Assembly: GCF_014066305.1 (NCBI RefSeq)
Contig: NW_023501090.1
Coordinates: forward strand, 62,001-126,000
Length of the DNA: 64,000 bases
Direction: 5' to 3'
Source of the DNA: Letharia columbiana
Lineage: Eukaryota; Ascomycota; Lecanoromycetes; Lecanorales; Parmeliaceae
Shown: piece after piece, positions 45,540-58,299 of the stretch
Position numbering within the stretch: the first letter of the stretch is position 1
Layout of the letters: the number at the start of each line of letters is the position of its first letter
Notes under the pieces: model-generated
Told to the model about the DNA's origin: nothing
Databases searched by the model: none
The model's input: the letters and a program-made list of their open reading frames with translations, nothing else
Made by a program: the position numbers and the translations under genes

Positions 45540-48500
45540 CTACAGCCCTTCAATAGCCCTTCTCAACACATCCACTCCTCTCGCCCCGACAGCCTCTTCC
45601 AGCTCTTCCCTGAGCATCCAAGCGACATCGCTCTGCATCCCCAACGGGATCCAGCACCCCTGTCTCGCCACGTCCAGACTCTCCTTGATCTTAGCGGTAT
45701 GCTCCCACTTCTTGGCCGCTACCTCCGCCTCCTCGACCACCTTTTCGGGAATCCCGCACATACTCGCACAATGCATGCCGAAGCTGCCCTCCGCGACTCC
45801 GTCTTCCAGCTTGTAAAGGAAGGTGACACGACGGTTCTCGTCGTCAACGTGTATACGCATGCGGCAATTGCGAACTTCGGGGTGAGTGGCGAATTCAGCG
45901 GCTAAAGAATGGTAGTGGGTAGCGAAGAAGCCAACACAGCCAATATGGGAGGCGACATGGTGCAGAACCGCTTGGGCCACTGCCACACCGTCGTAGGATG
46001 AAGTGCCGCGGCCAAGTTCGTCGAGGATGACGAGAGAGCGAGGTGTGGCTTCGGAAAGAATCTTCTTGGTTTCTGCAAGCTCAACGAAGAAGGTAGATTG
46101 GGCGGCGAAAATATTGTCCTGAGCGCCAAGGCGGGACATGATTCTATCGACGGGAGTAAGGCGAGCAGATATGGCGGGGACATAGCAGCCGATTTGGGCC
46201 ATGATAACGGCAACGCAGGTCATTCTGAGCACGGTGGATTTACCAGCTGCATTGGCACCTGTCAGCAGGTTGAGGTTGGGCATTCCACCACCGAGCTTGA
46301 CATCATTGGGGATGAAGTCTGGGACGTTGGGAAGCATGCACGGATGGCGAAGGTCTTCAAAATCGACCACGCTCCTTTCATCATGGACAAACTCAGGTCG
46401 ACAGCTTGGCTCACCCAATGCTGAAGATGCTTTAGCCAGACATATCAAACAGTCCAATTGTGCCACAATTCGTACTGCCGCCAGCCACGTCACATAGTCT
46501 TCATCGAACTTCTTGAAGAAGCGGCCAGATACCTCTTTGACGATTTGGCCATGGGTTTCTTGTGCTTCTTGAAGTTTGCGTACGAGACCTCGGAGCTCAG
46601 GATTGTAGTAGCGCTTGACCTTTTGGGTTGCGGACATTTGATCCCAATTTTTCGGTATCCCTTTGACTTTTACAGGGACCTCGAGCTGGTATATTTCTTT
46701 TCCGTTGTCCGCGTAGACGATATCGTTGGATCTCAGTTCTTTCCTTGTCTTCTTCAGTAGAGTCTCCAAATCGGCCAGCAAGCTCTGAATGCGGTCTTGG
46801 CTCGCGTCGAAGTCCTCCTCGACGCCGCGCTCGGGAATAAGTAGGCCTGCTTCTTTTGCTTTATCGTGGTCAAAGGCATTGTTCCAATACTTGGAGAGTT
46901 CTCTCATGTCTGGCATGCTCGTAACCAATTGACCGATGATCCCGTCGCGCGAGCCCATATTGCGCAAGACGCCTATTGTGTAGTCGATCTGCTCGAAACC
47001 ATCGAGGACTCGCACAAAGTCTTGAGCCTTGCATACACCGGCGTGAATGCGAGATATTGTTCGTTCAAGATCAGGCAGTTTCGAGAGCTGGGAAGTAAAT
47101 TGATCTCGAAGAGTAGTATCTGCATTGAGAGACTCAACAGCATCGAGGCGTGCATTGATCTTTACAGCGTCCATGAGAGGGTGGCATACCCATTGTTTGA
47201 ACGTTCGCTTTCCAAATGGAGTGATGCATCGATTCAAGAGACTGAACAAGGTGCCCTCCGAACTGCCGTCAAACGAATTCGCGAAAATCTCGAGATTGAT
47301 CAAGGTCTTTCCGTCCAGGATAAGGGTGCCCGCACTTCTGATGGGATCATACCAAGATACGTTGCCCAGGGTCACAAGATCACGCTCAATCTGCAGAGTC
47401 CGTAGATATTGAACCAATGCACCGAACGCAGACATCACAGACTCATGTTCCTCTCGGGCCTGCCGCAAAGGTTCTGGCCAAGCTTCGATGTTGTCTCCAT
47501 CATCATTCACGAAGTATCGAGCAGCATCCATCTCTCTGCATGCGGTGTCCGCTGTCCAGAACTCTTTACCAGCCTTCAAGGATACTATTGACGTGTTTGG
47601 CCCAGTGCTGTTTTTTAAGATCCTCAATGCTTTCGTGGATGAACAAGACTTCTCAAGCAAGACTTCACGAGGCCTTATCTGCGCGATGAGCGTTTCAAAC
47701 TTCGTCATCTCGACATCATCCTCGAAACCAGTCAAGAAGAATTGAGCGGTAGCGGTATCCACGAACGCGATGCCGAAAGCAGGCCGTCCCTCTTGCTCCG
47801 ACTCCTTTATGGCCACGCAGTACGTGGACATGTCGTCTTGAAGCATGCCCGGGTCAACAAGAGTGCCGCTTGTAAGCACGCATGCAAGCTCTCGGTTGAT
47901 GATCTTTTTCATCTTCTCGTCTACCTTCGTGGCCTTACCACACTGTCCGCTGTCTCGCTCTCGCATCTCTTTGCCCAAAGCAGATTCGACCTGGTCCACA
48001 CGCGCAATTTTATATCCTTTAACCACGAACTGATTGGCCCAAATGTCTAGAGAAGCTTCGGGTACGCCGACCATGCGCATGTTGACACGATCAGTAAGCT
48101 TCAAGTCGAAGAGTTGATGCCCAATGGTGGCATCATTTTCGTAGAGCTCGTAGAACTTGCCCTTCTTGAAGAAGACTATTGTGTCCCAATGTTTTTGCTT
48201 GATCTCCCAGTACTGGTGTTCAAAAGGGGTGAAATCCATCCATGCCGACTTCGGTACGTACACTGTCCTTGGGTCGTAATCTGGATGATCTGGACGGTTT
48301 TTATCGATGTCGGTGATATTAGCTGGCTCTAGCCATTCGTATCGCCGTTCGACTTTGCTTGGCTTGGCTTTTCCCTTGTTGGCATTGGGCTCAGGTTTCT
48401 TTGGTGTGGCCTTCCGCATTAGAGCATTCCTGAGCTGTGATGGCTGGACGGCTTTGGGATCAAAAGACCACTGCTGAGCAGTAGAAACCGCAGGCATTTC

Positions 48501-49341
48501 TTCGTCGCCATCCACCCCGATGGACTCTAAAGCAGCATCGCGCCGAGATGTAGACTGAGCGGGAGAAGACCTCTTTCGCTTCTTTTTTGTAGGCATGGCC
48601 TCGTCGGATTCGTCATCTACCACGAAGTCATCTGTACCACAACATTTTCAGCATCATGATCCAACCCTTCAATGGGCTGGGGCAGGTTTACCCTCTTCGA
48701 CCACATCATCCTCTGCCGCACCATCTCCCACGAAGACATCGTCGTCACTCTCGACGCTTGTCTTTCTCCGCTTTGAGGCCCTTCCTTTCCGCGTAGGCTT
48801 GAACGCGTCCTCGTCGTCCTCGTCCTCGTCTTCGTCAGAATCAGGGTCGACGGCGTAATTCACAGCTTTCTTTGCCTATAAAACAACTATCAGCTGGGAA
48901 AAAGATCGTCGGGAAAGGCAGGCAGACCTTCCGTGAAGGGCTGTAGAAGCCAGCAGGGACCCCGTTTCCATCAATTTCGTTCAGAGCACTTGCAGGAGTG
49001 ATTGGCGAGGGCAAAGTATTGGAGGCGCTTTGCCCGTTGGGATTGATTGCGCTTGCGTCTTCCTCTTCTTTGATATCTTCGACAGGATCGCTGCTTGGAG
49101 CAGGTGTCATGCTCTGGGTCGACCCTCCCGAGGATACCGTGACTGCAGTCTTTCGCGCGAAGCTGTTGATCGGTAATGAGGTGCCATTTATCTTTGGCGT
49201 TCCATTGGCATTCGGCTCTTCGCAATGCTTCTTGAAGAAACCTGCAATGGACGTCTGGTTCTTGGAGCTCGAGTTCGATTTGGTCAGCGAGGGTGTAGGG
49301 GTCCCACGAGCGCTGTTCGAAGATTTGGACGAGGGCGCCAT
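45540..49341 (-). CDS. MSH6: DNA mismatch repair protein MSH6, 3 exons, 1229 aa
   Basis: Exons 49341-48928, 48875-48692 and 48631-45540; introns 52 and 60 nt. MSH6 pairs with MSH2 to form MutS-alpha, which recognises base mismatches and small loops. Residues 29-36, QTSIAGFF, are a PCNA-interacting (PIP) box. A disordered, acidic N-terminal region (DPDSDEDEDEDDEDAF, RKRSSP) precedes the MutS core, which begins FEHQYWEIKQKHWDTIVFFKKGKFYELYE and carries the Phe-x-Glu mismatch-reading motif (KFYELYE). The ATPase has TGANAAGKST (about 989), SLVILDELGRGTSSYDG and GFFATHYHSL. The C-terminus keeps the helix-turn-helix dimer contacts. No PWWP domain, as expected for fungi. Fully open. Confidence 0.95.
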
Positions 49342-49918
49342 GTTCCCAAGTTACAGCTCAAGCTACAGAGATGTTTGTTGAAGTTTTTCGAGCAGAACGC
49401 TGAGAGAAAGAAAGGGGTCAAGTTTCTGGATCATGGCGAACGTGACGAGAAAAAACGCGTCTTCACTCTTCACGCGAGTGCTTGGCACCCGGGAGTCGGT
49501 CGCACGGGCGTGGCCGCTTTAGCGAGTGAGCTAGCTGCGCTTAGCACGGAAACTTAAAGTACCTTAATGTACCTTACCTGTACCTTAGACCCTACAAGTA
49601 GAGTCTCTTACCTGCGACACTCTCCAACTTTGGCTAACCTCCTGCACGAGTAGATTGTGACAACAATGGTGATGATCGGTCTCATGAAAATGAAGTTGAT
49701 TTAATCACGCCCAACAATATTGTACATGAGACATCATGACCTCAAATCTTGTCAGAGGTACCATCTTCAAGGGGCTCTGATTGAGCCAAATTCCCTTGGT
49801 GTAGCACCTATTTTTGATTCAAGTCCTGAGCATGGATTTAGAAAGCAAGGTTTCCAAATATGCACCGGTCCATGAAGAACATGGCGGCGTCGATACCATG
49901 ACTCGTGATTCAACCAGC
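49342..49918. other. MSH6 upstream region
   Basis: Contains a short tandem stretch of ACCTTA-like words near 49560-49600 and the MSH6 promoter. No gene recognised. Confidence 0.4.
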
Positions 49919-51545
49919 TCAACCGCCGTCGTTCAATACTGCAATGGCTCGATGGCTTTGCGAGGCCGGTAAGCCTTGCCCTCCATAATACTTCCTACGT
50001 CCTTTTGATATATGCTCATGGAGCGTCAGGGTCTCATCTCGTTTGCCCAGCTGCAGCAGAAAGCAGCCATGGGGAAATGAATGGCAATAAGCTATGTCAC
50101 TTGATAGGCGCCGCTCTATGGCTGCTCTTCCCTTCTGTGCGAACTGTATAGTGGAGTCTGCGTCGCCGCGCGCCAGATGGCAGTTAGCCTGGCCATAATA
50201 TACTTTCGCACCATCGAAGGGCATTTCTTGTTCATCGCTCCAACTGCTATAGTCCTAGAGACATTTCTCGAGGAGGCTCTGGGCTGTCTTCAAGTCACCT
50301 CCGTGTAATTACGCCGCTACTACGTTGATTCTGGCACAGAACGGAAATGTCTTGTGAGAAGGCTTGCGACTGTAAGACCTCAAGTACTCATATGCTTCTC
50401 AACGGAGAACCCACGCAGAATCCAAATATTTTGCGGACTTGGCCTGGAGATATGGCCCATGCTATGGAACGTTCGTCCTGTTGTAAGGTAAACATGGGAC
50501 CGAAGTAAGTTGTCTTGAGCATCTCTGGGATTGGGAAGGGTTTTGAGTGCTTGGCTGAACAATAGAATTCCTTCTTCTAGGTTGATCTGCCGGCGCCAAA
50601 TCAGAATAGAGACCACCATCGTAGATAAGGGAAGCAAAGCTGATGGTCAGGGCCAGAGTCTTATTTGGCAGCTATCGCTCCGAGGTGCTGGATATGTTTG
50701 TCTAATCTAGAATATGTGATCTTTGGTCCAAATCTCGCACCGGCTCCCGATATATGAACGCCTTTGGCGTTGCACAACGCATAATTTTGTACGCCTGTCT
50801 ATATGCCGTCTCATTAGACTTCCCCTGTTTGAATCTTGCCATAGTCTTCTCCGTATCATTTGCTGTACCGCTGTGTTGACTGTCACGATTGGACTGCGTC
50901 CACCAGAAGACATCGCTCTCTGTACAAGGTTGTGCTTTTGAAGCTCGCGGGATAGGATGCGTATCGATGGCTCACTAGCAGATTCAGCCTCTGGTTGTTG
51001 CAAGCTAGGGATGAATAAAGCGGGGAAATCGCCTGGGCCTCAGAAAGTCTGGGGTACCATCCTTGTGCTTGGAAGATATCAGCGAGTTTGCGAGTTCTAT
51101 GCTATCGAACAACGCGAGGATCCTGATAACCTCGCGAACCTTTGCTGACAAGTCCTGAAGCGCGTATTTAAAACTGTCGGAAACGTTTTTCAGAGTTCCA
51201 TACCAGAGCAGACCGTTAAGGCGGATTGTCTTAATGGCGCCAGACCACCGGTAGGGAGATCTATCGTACTGCTCAACAAAGACACTGGGGGACCACAATG
51301 AGTCAGACAGGAAATTGGCGACAACCGCCAGCAACAATGGAATTCCGCCTAGAAGCTTCAAAGTCGCTTTGACCGCTGTCAGCTGCATACCTGAATGAGG
51401 ATCCGTAACCACCTCCAGGCATTGCATGAGGAATATTGCACCCTGCTCGGGATTGAAGGGTAATAAGATTACACATTTGCCCTCCTGGTCCGAGACTAGC
51501 TGGTCGGTTTGGGCAGTACACAAGGTCAAGGACTAAAGGACTCAA
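49919..51545 (-). pseudogene. NB-ARC/TPR (NLR-like) gene relic
   Basis: Pieces in several frames, in the right order on the minus strand. At 51529-51005: LLPFNPEQGAIFLMQCLEVV, LKLLGGIPLLLAVVANFLS (the GLPLA-type motif of NB-ARC proteins) and FKYALQDLSAKVREVIRILALFD. At 51003-50707: ILSRELQKHNLVQRA and TVNTAVQQMIRRRL, matching the winged-helix end 'IHRLVQ'. At 50637-50380 and 50224-49919: TPR-like helices (LFSQALKTLPNPRDAQ; YYGQANCHLARGDADSTIQFA). The P-loop part of the NB domain is missing upstream and frames shift between blocks, so it is 5'-truncated and broken. Intact fungal relatives are STAND receptors tied to non-self recognition. Confidence 0.65.
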
Positions 51546-52650
51546 CGGGTCTTCAGCAAGTAGCTATCATAAGACAGAAAGTAACAAAATGTAGCAAAAG
51601 TCATGCATAGAGAGATTTTGGGTATCAATCAAACCAAATCAACTCTGCCTGTTAGGATCGTCAATAGAATGGATAACGTATGTAGGGAAAACTAATTCCT
51701 TTGCAGGCAAAATAACGAAATTTGGGGAAAAGTTGTGGAAACTGTCACTTTTTTCTGGCACCGCGCCTGAATTGGACAACTTCTATAATTGCGCGCTTGC
51801 AAGTAAAATGGCGGTTCTTAGGAAAAGTTCGTGGAGATTGGCACTATTTTCTGGCGACTGTAGGATATCTTCGATTTCATTCTTGGCTTTTACCCTCTCA
51901 AGGCATGACTTTTGCTAAATACTCTTTCAAATGGCCTGTGTCGTTTGAAGTCAGACGTTGCTCGTCGCGGTGTTCTAAATTGAAACACATGTGGTTCATC
52001 TTCTACTTCTGTTCCATACCCCACACGTAGATTCTGCGGTATTCGATTGCTCTGAGCCATTCAACCAGCTTCTCCTTCATGTTTCATGCACTTCTTAAGA
52101 TATCCGGATCTAGTAAGGTCTCGGAGTTGGAGCGATTAGTCTATGTACGCCTTAGATACCAAACCTTGTGTGTTGAGTGCACATTTTATGACGTCCGTAG
52201 GCGTGTCACTGCAGTGTTGAGTCCTTGAATCTTGTGGTGTTGTGCTTGAATCGTGGTTTCCAGCTCTGGAATCTTCACAGGTTTTCCTATTTCTTCTTCA
52301 TGATCTGAGTGCGCATGCTGACCACTCACCATTTTCGGCTATCAGGATATTCAAGACTTAGAAGAAGAGATAGAACCTAAAGTAATCTACTCTGCAGTTT
52401 CGTCTTACCTTGCGATAGTTGTTCACGCTACGATACCCTTCCATCCTAGGATACCTTCTTACTCTGTATCACGAATTTGACTCAGCTCTACTTCTAACCG
52501 GGCTAGCGTGTCAAAGCCTCACGACACCGCGTACTCGGAACCTGAATCCCTGGGAACATCCAAACTGATGCATGAAGAACAAGGACGAAGAAGACCTGAA
52601 AGGGGGAGGGGGAAAGTTTCAGGTCTGGTTAAACCCTTATCAACACCGAT
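51546..52650. other. 1.1 kb, no supported gene
   Basis: Contains two similar ~30-bp stretches in the same orientation (near 51725-51760 and 51823-51860, around GTGGARAYTG and CACTWTTTTCTGGC), an old local duplication. No gene recognised. Confidence 0.4.
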
Positions 52651-53358
52651 TCAAAATGCCTTGTTAATTCCCTCCCACTCCGGCTCCTCCTTCGCTGCTC
52701 TAACCATGACCCCAGCCCAGCTTGCCGCTGGAGCTTTTGTAGACTGCCTCATACCCTGCTCCACCACAATATCTCCCAGCACCTTCTCGGCGCTCAGACG
52801 AGGGAATCGCTCCTCGATGCTCCGCCGATAATTCTCCTCATCGACTTCCAGCTCGGATTCAGTAATCCAGGAACTCTTCCCCAATTCATTGAAATCCATG
52901 AGCACAGCCAGCCTCACCAACCGAGCGAGCGGCGTAATCCGCTCTGCGATACCGGGCGAAGTGTGCAAGGAAATCGCTGTCCACACTTCCTGGACATCCG
53001 TGTCGTTGACCTCAAATTTCCGGAGGTGCCCCGCGGCGGCATCGGCGCCGCAGACTTCGAAACGTTGCGGGCCGTCGTTTTCGGTTGCGCATCCCATGTC
53101 GTGGAAGAGACACGCCACGAATAGGAGGGGGAGACGGTCGGGAGCTACCCAGGGGGAGTTCGCGCATTGGGCGAGAGCTTGGGTGTAGAGGTAGACTCGG
53201 AGGCTGTGGTTGAAGATTGCGGGTGGAAGGCTCTGTCGGACGAGATGGTAGGTGCTTGTGCATATGGGGGATGGGGGAACTATGTTGGGAGGACTAATTG
53301 TAGCAGCATTGGTGATGGGAGAGGTTGAGCTGGAGTTGAAAGAGGATGGTGGGCACAT
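52651..53358 (-). CDS. HD-domain protein, cyanamide hydratase-like, 235 aa
   Basis: Intronless frame from ATG 53358 (MCPPSSFNSSS); the open frame extends three codons further without ATG. Seen: TSTYHLVRQSLPPAIFNHSLRVYLYTQAL with the first metal His, LLFVACLFHDMGC (the HD pair), ENDGPQRFEVCGADAAAGHL and WTAISLHTSPGIAERITPLARLV with a further conserved His. This is the pattern of the fungal cyanamide hydratase/Ddi2-like HD family, which hydrates cyanamide to urea in characterised members. Many homologues are uncharacterised and act on other small molecules or are inactive. All metal-ligand positions that I can place are present, and the length is normal, so the gene looks functional. Confidence 0.85.
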   Translation of the reverse strand: MCPPSSFNSSSTSPITNAATISPPNIVPPSPICTSTYHLVRQSLPPAIFNHSLRVYLYTQALAQCANSPWVAPDRLPLLFVACLFHDMGCATENDGPQRFEVCGADAAAGHLRKFEVNDTDVQEVWTAISLHTSPGIAERITPLARLVRLAVLMDFNELGKSSWITESELEVDEENYRRSIEERFPRLSAEKVLGDIVVEQGMRQSTKAPAASWAGVMVRAAKEEPEWEGINKAF

Positions 53359-53910
53359 GGTGAGCACCGCTGTGCTATTTCTGCCTACACTTCGAAGAGG
53401 AGAAGTTGGAGATGGTACCTCTGAAATGGATAATATCTTATATGAAATATTATTGCGGGTGAAGGGCGTGGTTAGATGAATTACAATTGAAAAAAAAAGA
53501 TATATAGGATTTTAAGAACGTGTGTATTGGAGTTTCTTAGGTCCTCTCCTTCCCGCCCAGCATACTCGTGCGGCCGAAAAGTTTTGCCACTTGGCAGTCT
53601 AGCTGTAAGAAGCTAGCCTCTCCGAAAGGCATCAAATTTGAGGGAAAAACGAGGTGGTCTCATTGGTGGGAACTCCCGCGCCAGACTGCCAAGAGGACAT
53701 CGTTGATGCTGTAAATCTTTATATTGGAACCCAATAACTGTAACCACTTCAGAGTCCCTTGGCGAATGAGCAGCGACTGTTCGACTTTTACCGGCCCCTA
53801 CCAACAAAAAGCAGCTGCATCAAAGTTTTAGTTCAGGGTGGTTTTGACTAAGAAGCAACTACTCGACTAGCAGCAGCAATAACTGAGAACCCTTGATATT
53901 CAGCTAGGAT
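53359..53910. other. Intergenic between divergent genes
   Basis: Upstream of the HD-domain gene (minus) and of the Ade6-family pseudogene (plus). No other feature recognised. Confidence 0.4.
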
Positions 53911-55154
53911 ATGACCCAGCTACTTATCTTCCGCGGCGGGCAGGCTTTCAACAAGCGCAAAAGAAAAGGCCTAGCTCGGCAACTGAACGTTGCTGAATTG
54001 CATGCTGTCTATAAATATCATGTTGCTCTTCACGAGTGCCTAGGCGGGGGGGTGCCCACACCTGAGGATGTGAAAACTTTCAATGACGGATTGACTGGCG
54101 GATCAGAGTCGCTAGAGTCAATCCAGCCATCCTCGTAATTTAAAGGTCTTTTATGTTGCACCTCGGACAATATCACCGTGGAGTAGCAATGCTACCAACA
54201 TTGTCCATGTCTGGGGCTTCAAGGATCTTATCAAGCGAATTGACAAGAAGACTATGCTAACTCCGACCTTGGTGCAGTAAGCAAATATTCCAAGCTCGGA
54301 TGTCGCCTGCTAGGCCTTCAGACACCGCCAATGGAAGTGAGCCAAGACTAATACGTATATTGCCTCAGCGAACAATTCAATGCCTTGTCCAGTGCCTACA
54401 GTGACAACGCGGCAGTCATTTTGGGCTCGGAAGGCTCCTTTCTGCCGCCCTCACACATCAATGGCGAATACAACGTCGTGGATAAGCCAGTCTACAACGT
54501 CATAAAGGTAGAAACTGTAAGTAAACATCAAGGCTCATTTCAATATCCTCTTTCTGTATTAAAACGCGCGGAAATCTTCAGGATGAACCATGGTCTACAG
54601 CTCAGGATACATTATGATTGAAAAGTTCAAGGTATATCATCATTGTTTCCTTAGACCCATGCTAGCCCCCAGTTTCAATAAGCATAACGTAGGTGTACCT
54701 AAAAGAAAATATTTCCTTACCAGGCCACATGCAATCATCATGGACTCTCAGCAGCACTGGCGACCGACAGATCCCTCGCACTCTTCGTTCCCTCCTTTCC
54801 CAGGGCATACTATTGTTGAACTGGTCCTTGAGCACCCGACAGCAATTAGTCCTTGGCCAGGCGCTGCAACTGGAGCTGGAGGTAAGATCAGAGGTATGTC
54901 TTGCCAGCGATAAGCTTTGCCCTCAGAACCTCATTCGGATATGGCAAATGCGTGTCAAGCACAACTTGCTGGAAATGTCACTCCTGTCTATATTGTTCGG
55001 AAAATGGCACACTAATGCAGATTTACTCTGTAGATAAAGGAAGCGTAGGAAGAGGCAGCTCTCCGCAGGCTGGAATCTGCGGTTTCGCTGTTTCAGATCT
55101 CAATATCCCTGGACACAAGCAGCCATGAGAGCTCGATGTAGGCAGGCCACCTCG

Positions 55155-55187
55155 TCCCACCAAAAAAATCCCCCCCCCCTTGGGGGG

Positions 55188-55220
<33 letters not shown>

Positions 55221-55340
55221 TTTTTTTTTTGAAAAAAAAAAAAAAAAAAAAAAAATATAAAAAAAAAAATTTCAAAAAAAAACCCCACACAAAAACCCCA
55301 AAAAAAAAAACCAAAAAAAAAAATTCTTTTTTTTCTCGGG
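55155..55340. repeat. Homopolymer-run block (A, C, T runs)
   Basis: Consecutive long runs of A, C, G and T with almost no other sequence. It replaces the stretch of the synthase between ELDVGRP and GGMGTVRPQ. More like a basecalling or assembly artefact than natural DNA. Confidence 0.75.
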
Positions 55341-58299
55341 TGGTTTGGGCGGTTTTTCCTTTTCCCTGCTGGTGGAATGGGCACTGTGCGACCGCAATAT
55401 TTTCTCAAGGATCCAGCTATTGTACCATCTGGATCAATCATAGTCGTGCTCGGTGGCCCCTCAATGCTGGTTGGGCTTAGTAGTGGATCCGCCTCTTCTG
55501 CACAACGTCAAATGAGGGCTCTGCGGACCTTGTACGTCTTTTACCAGCCCCTACTTCTCGTTCGAGGCCGTATTTTCGCTCCATTAATCTTCATGGGGAG
55601 CGCTTGCTCTGCACACGTTCCTTGACACCCAATCCTTGACATGCCGCTGCTGACGAACGATAGGGTTTTGCCTCCGTTCAAAGAGACAGCGCCGAAGTAC
55701 AGCGTCGGGCTCAAGAGGTTATCAACGCTTGCGCGTCCATGGCAAATGACAACCCAATCCTGTTCATACGTGATGTGGGTGCGGGTGGCTTGAGCAATGC
55801 GATTCCCGAACTCGTTCATGACATTAGCATTGGAGGAAACTTTGAGCTCCGTGATAACGACAACGCAGGATGTAGAAGTGGGTAAATTTTCTGGCTTCCC
55901 TACCCTCTCCTTTTCTTTCCAGAGGTCAACAGACAGTAAAGGCGTCCCTTGAGACGCTGTGTTTCTCTCGTTACATCGTGACCCTCGTTCGACTGAGGAA
56001 CGCCGTGCTGACTCTGAATTCTGTTCAGCTGCTACGAGATCTGGTGCAATGAGGCGCAGGAAAGATATGTTCTACCCGTCGCCCTACCTACCTTCCTAAA
56101 CTTAAGCACAGTTACTTGGATGGGATAGTGAGGCGAATTATGCGGCTCTCCTCAGTTGCCTCCAAGATGTTTCTGATAGCAATTGGAGATCGAACTGTGG
56201 GAGGGCAGGTTGCTAGGGATCAGCTTGTGGGACCGTGGTGAGTGGAGACAGGCTTTCGTTGACGATTTTGCAAAACTAGAGATTTTCATTTTGTTGGAAA
56301 AGGTTGCTAACGCTCCGACCTTCTTAGGCAAATTCCTGTTGCAGATGTTGGTGTCACAGCTACTTGTTTGCAAAAGGGGATAAGGACCAGAACAGCAACA
56401 GCAATAAAGCCGACCCTCGCACTGATCAATCCTGGTGCATCCGCGAGGATGGAAGTTGCTGAGGCATTGTGCAATATGGCTGCTGCAGACGTCTCGCTAC
56501 AAAAACTCGCCTATCCGCTATCCGCAAACTGGACGTCGGCCATCCACCATCCAGGAGAGGGAGCAGCACTCTATGAAGCTGTCAAGGCCGTCGTAGCGCT
56601 GTGTAAGCAGTTGAGAATAAGTATACTGGTGGGGAAAGACTCGACACCCATGAAAATGGGTTGGCGGGACCAGCAAAGCCAGGAGGCTAGGGAGGTCGTA
56701 GCCCCTCTTTCTCTGGTAACATCCGCTTTTAGAATGGTCTAAAATATCACCAACACATGAAAGCCTCGGCTGAGAAGACCGGAGGAGAATGGGATTGGTG
56801 AAACAATCCTGCTGGTCGCTGACCTTGCAGAAGGACACAAATCTCTTGGGGGCAGTGCCCTGGCTCAAGCCTTTGGATAAGTCGGAGATGAAATGCCTGA
56901 TGTACGAAAAGGTAAGGGTCCATCTTCTCCGAGACCTCACAACTGTGTAGTCCAAATCAAAAGCGCTGACACTTTCGTGTTCTCCAGTTCAATTTCTGAA
57001 AGACTTCTTCTATGCTATCGAGGAAGCACACGATTCAGGGGTAGTCCTAGCATACCACGATGCGGGATCTGACGGTGGGATCTTCACAGCTATCGTGGAG
57101 ATGATATTTGCTGGGAGATGCGGTGCAAGCCTTCTCTTGGAGAATTTCTGCCGAAACGAGACAGCGGACATCATTTCCACACTCTTCACGGAGGAGCTTG
57201 CGGCAGGTACGTTCTATATTGTATCTGAAATGGCCCCTTTCAGAGGATACTCTAGTAGTGAAACCTAATGAAGGAGCCACTGCTCCTCGAACCCGTCAGT
57301 CGTCTGCTACTGGTCATTTTGAAATGTTTCTTCTAAGTTCTCGCAGTGAAAGCAGCTGATAAGTAAAATGGTCACAGTCTTCCAAGTCGGAAAGAGAGAT
57401 GAGACTATGTTCAAGCGATGCTTCGCCAATTGTGGTCCACCACCTGAGATGATCGAAAGGATTGGCACTGTCACATCTGATCAGGAGCTTTCTATCTACC
57501 ACAACGCCGACCCAGCCTCGCTTCTTTATCGCAACCGTCGTTCAGAGCTACAGAAATTCTGGAGCAGCACATCTTATCACATGCAGCGCGTACGCAACAA
57601 TCCGGATTGTGCAGATACAGAACAGGCAACGTTCGAAGATGACTCCGATCCAGGTCTGTCCTATAATATCACCTTCGGCCCTGCAGAACCTTTGCACGGA
57701 AAAAGCTTCCTGAATTCTGCTCCGTCTCTCGCTTCCAAGTTCTCGCAGAGATTATCCCTCAAACAGAAGCCACTTGTTGCCATACTGCGCGAACAGGGTG
57801 TCAACGGAGCGAAGGAGATGGCGTACGCCGGTTTCCTAGCCGAGGACGTACATATGACAGATCTCATTTATGGCCGCAAGTCTTTCTCTTCCTTTGTGGG
57901 GCTTACAGCGTGTGGAGGGTTTTCGGATGGCGATGTCTTAGGTGCTGGGAGAGGTAGTGAGTATTCTTTCGCTTTGATCTCTTCTTGTGGTATGTTGAAA
58001 AACTGAGACGTGTCACGGAAGAGTTTATGACTCGTTCGAGGGTTTTGATCACATCTTCAAATGCCGCAACAGTGGGACTGTGGGTTAGTGGGTCCATTAT
58101 GAGGCCATAGCGTTGGTGGCTGTTTGATCAGCCGTTCGCCACAGTGGGACTGGGGGTTAGTGGGTTGGTACCCCTGTTGGTACCCCGGCAAGGGGTTGGG
58201 GACAGGTGTCCAGTACGAGCTATATAGCCACCTGTTTTGCACCTGTCAACGGCTCTTCATTCGATTTCGTCTCTTTCAGAGCCATATCATTTTTCTCTT

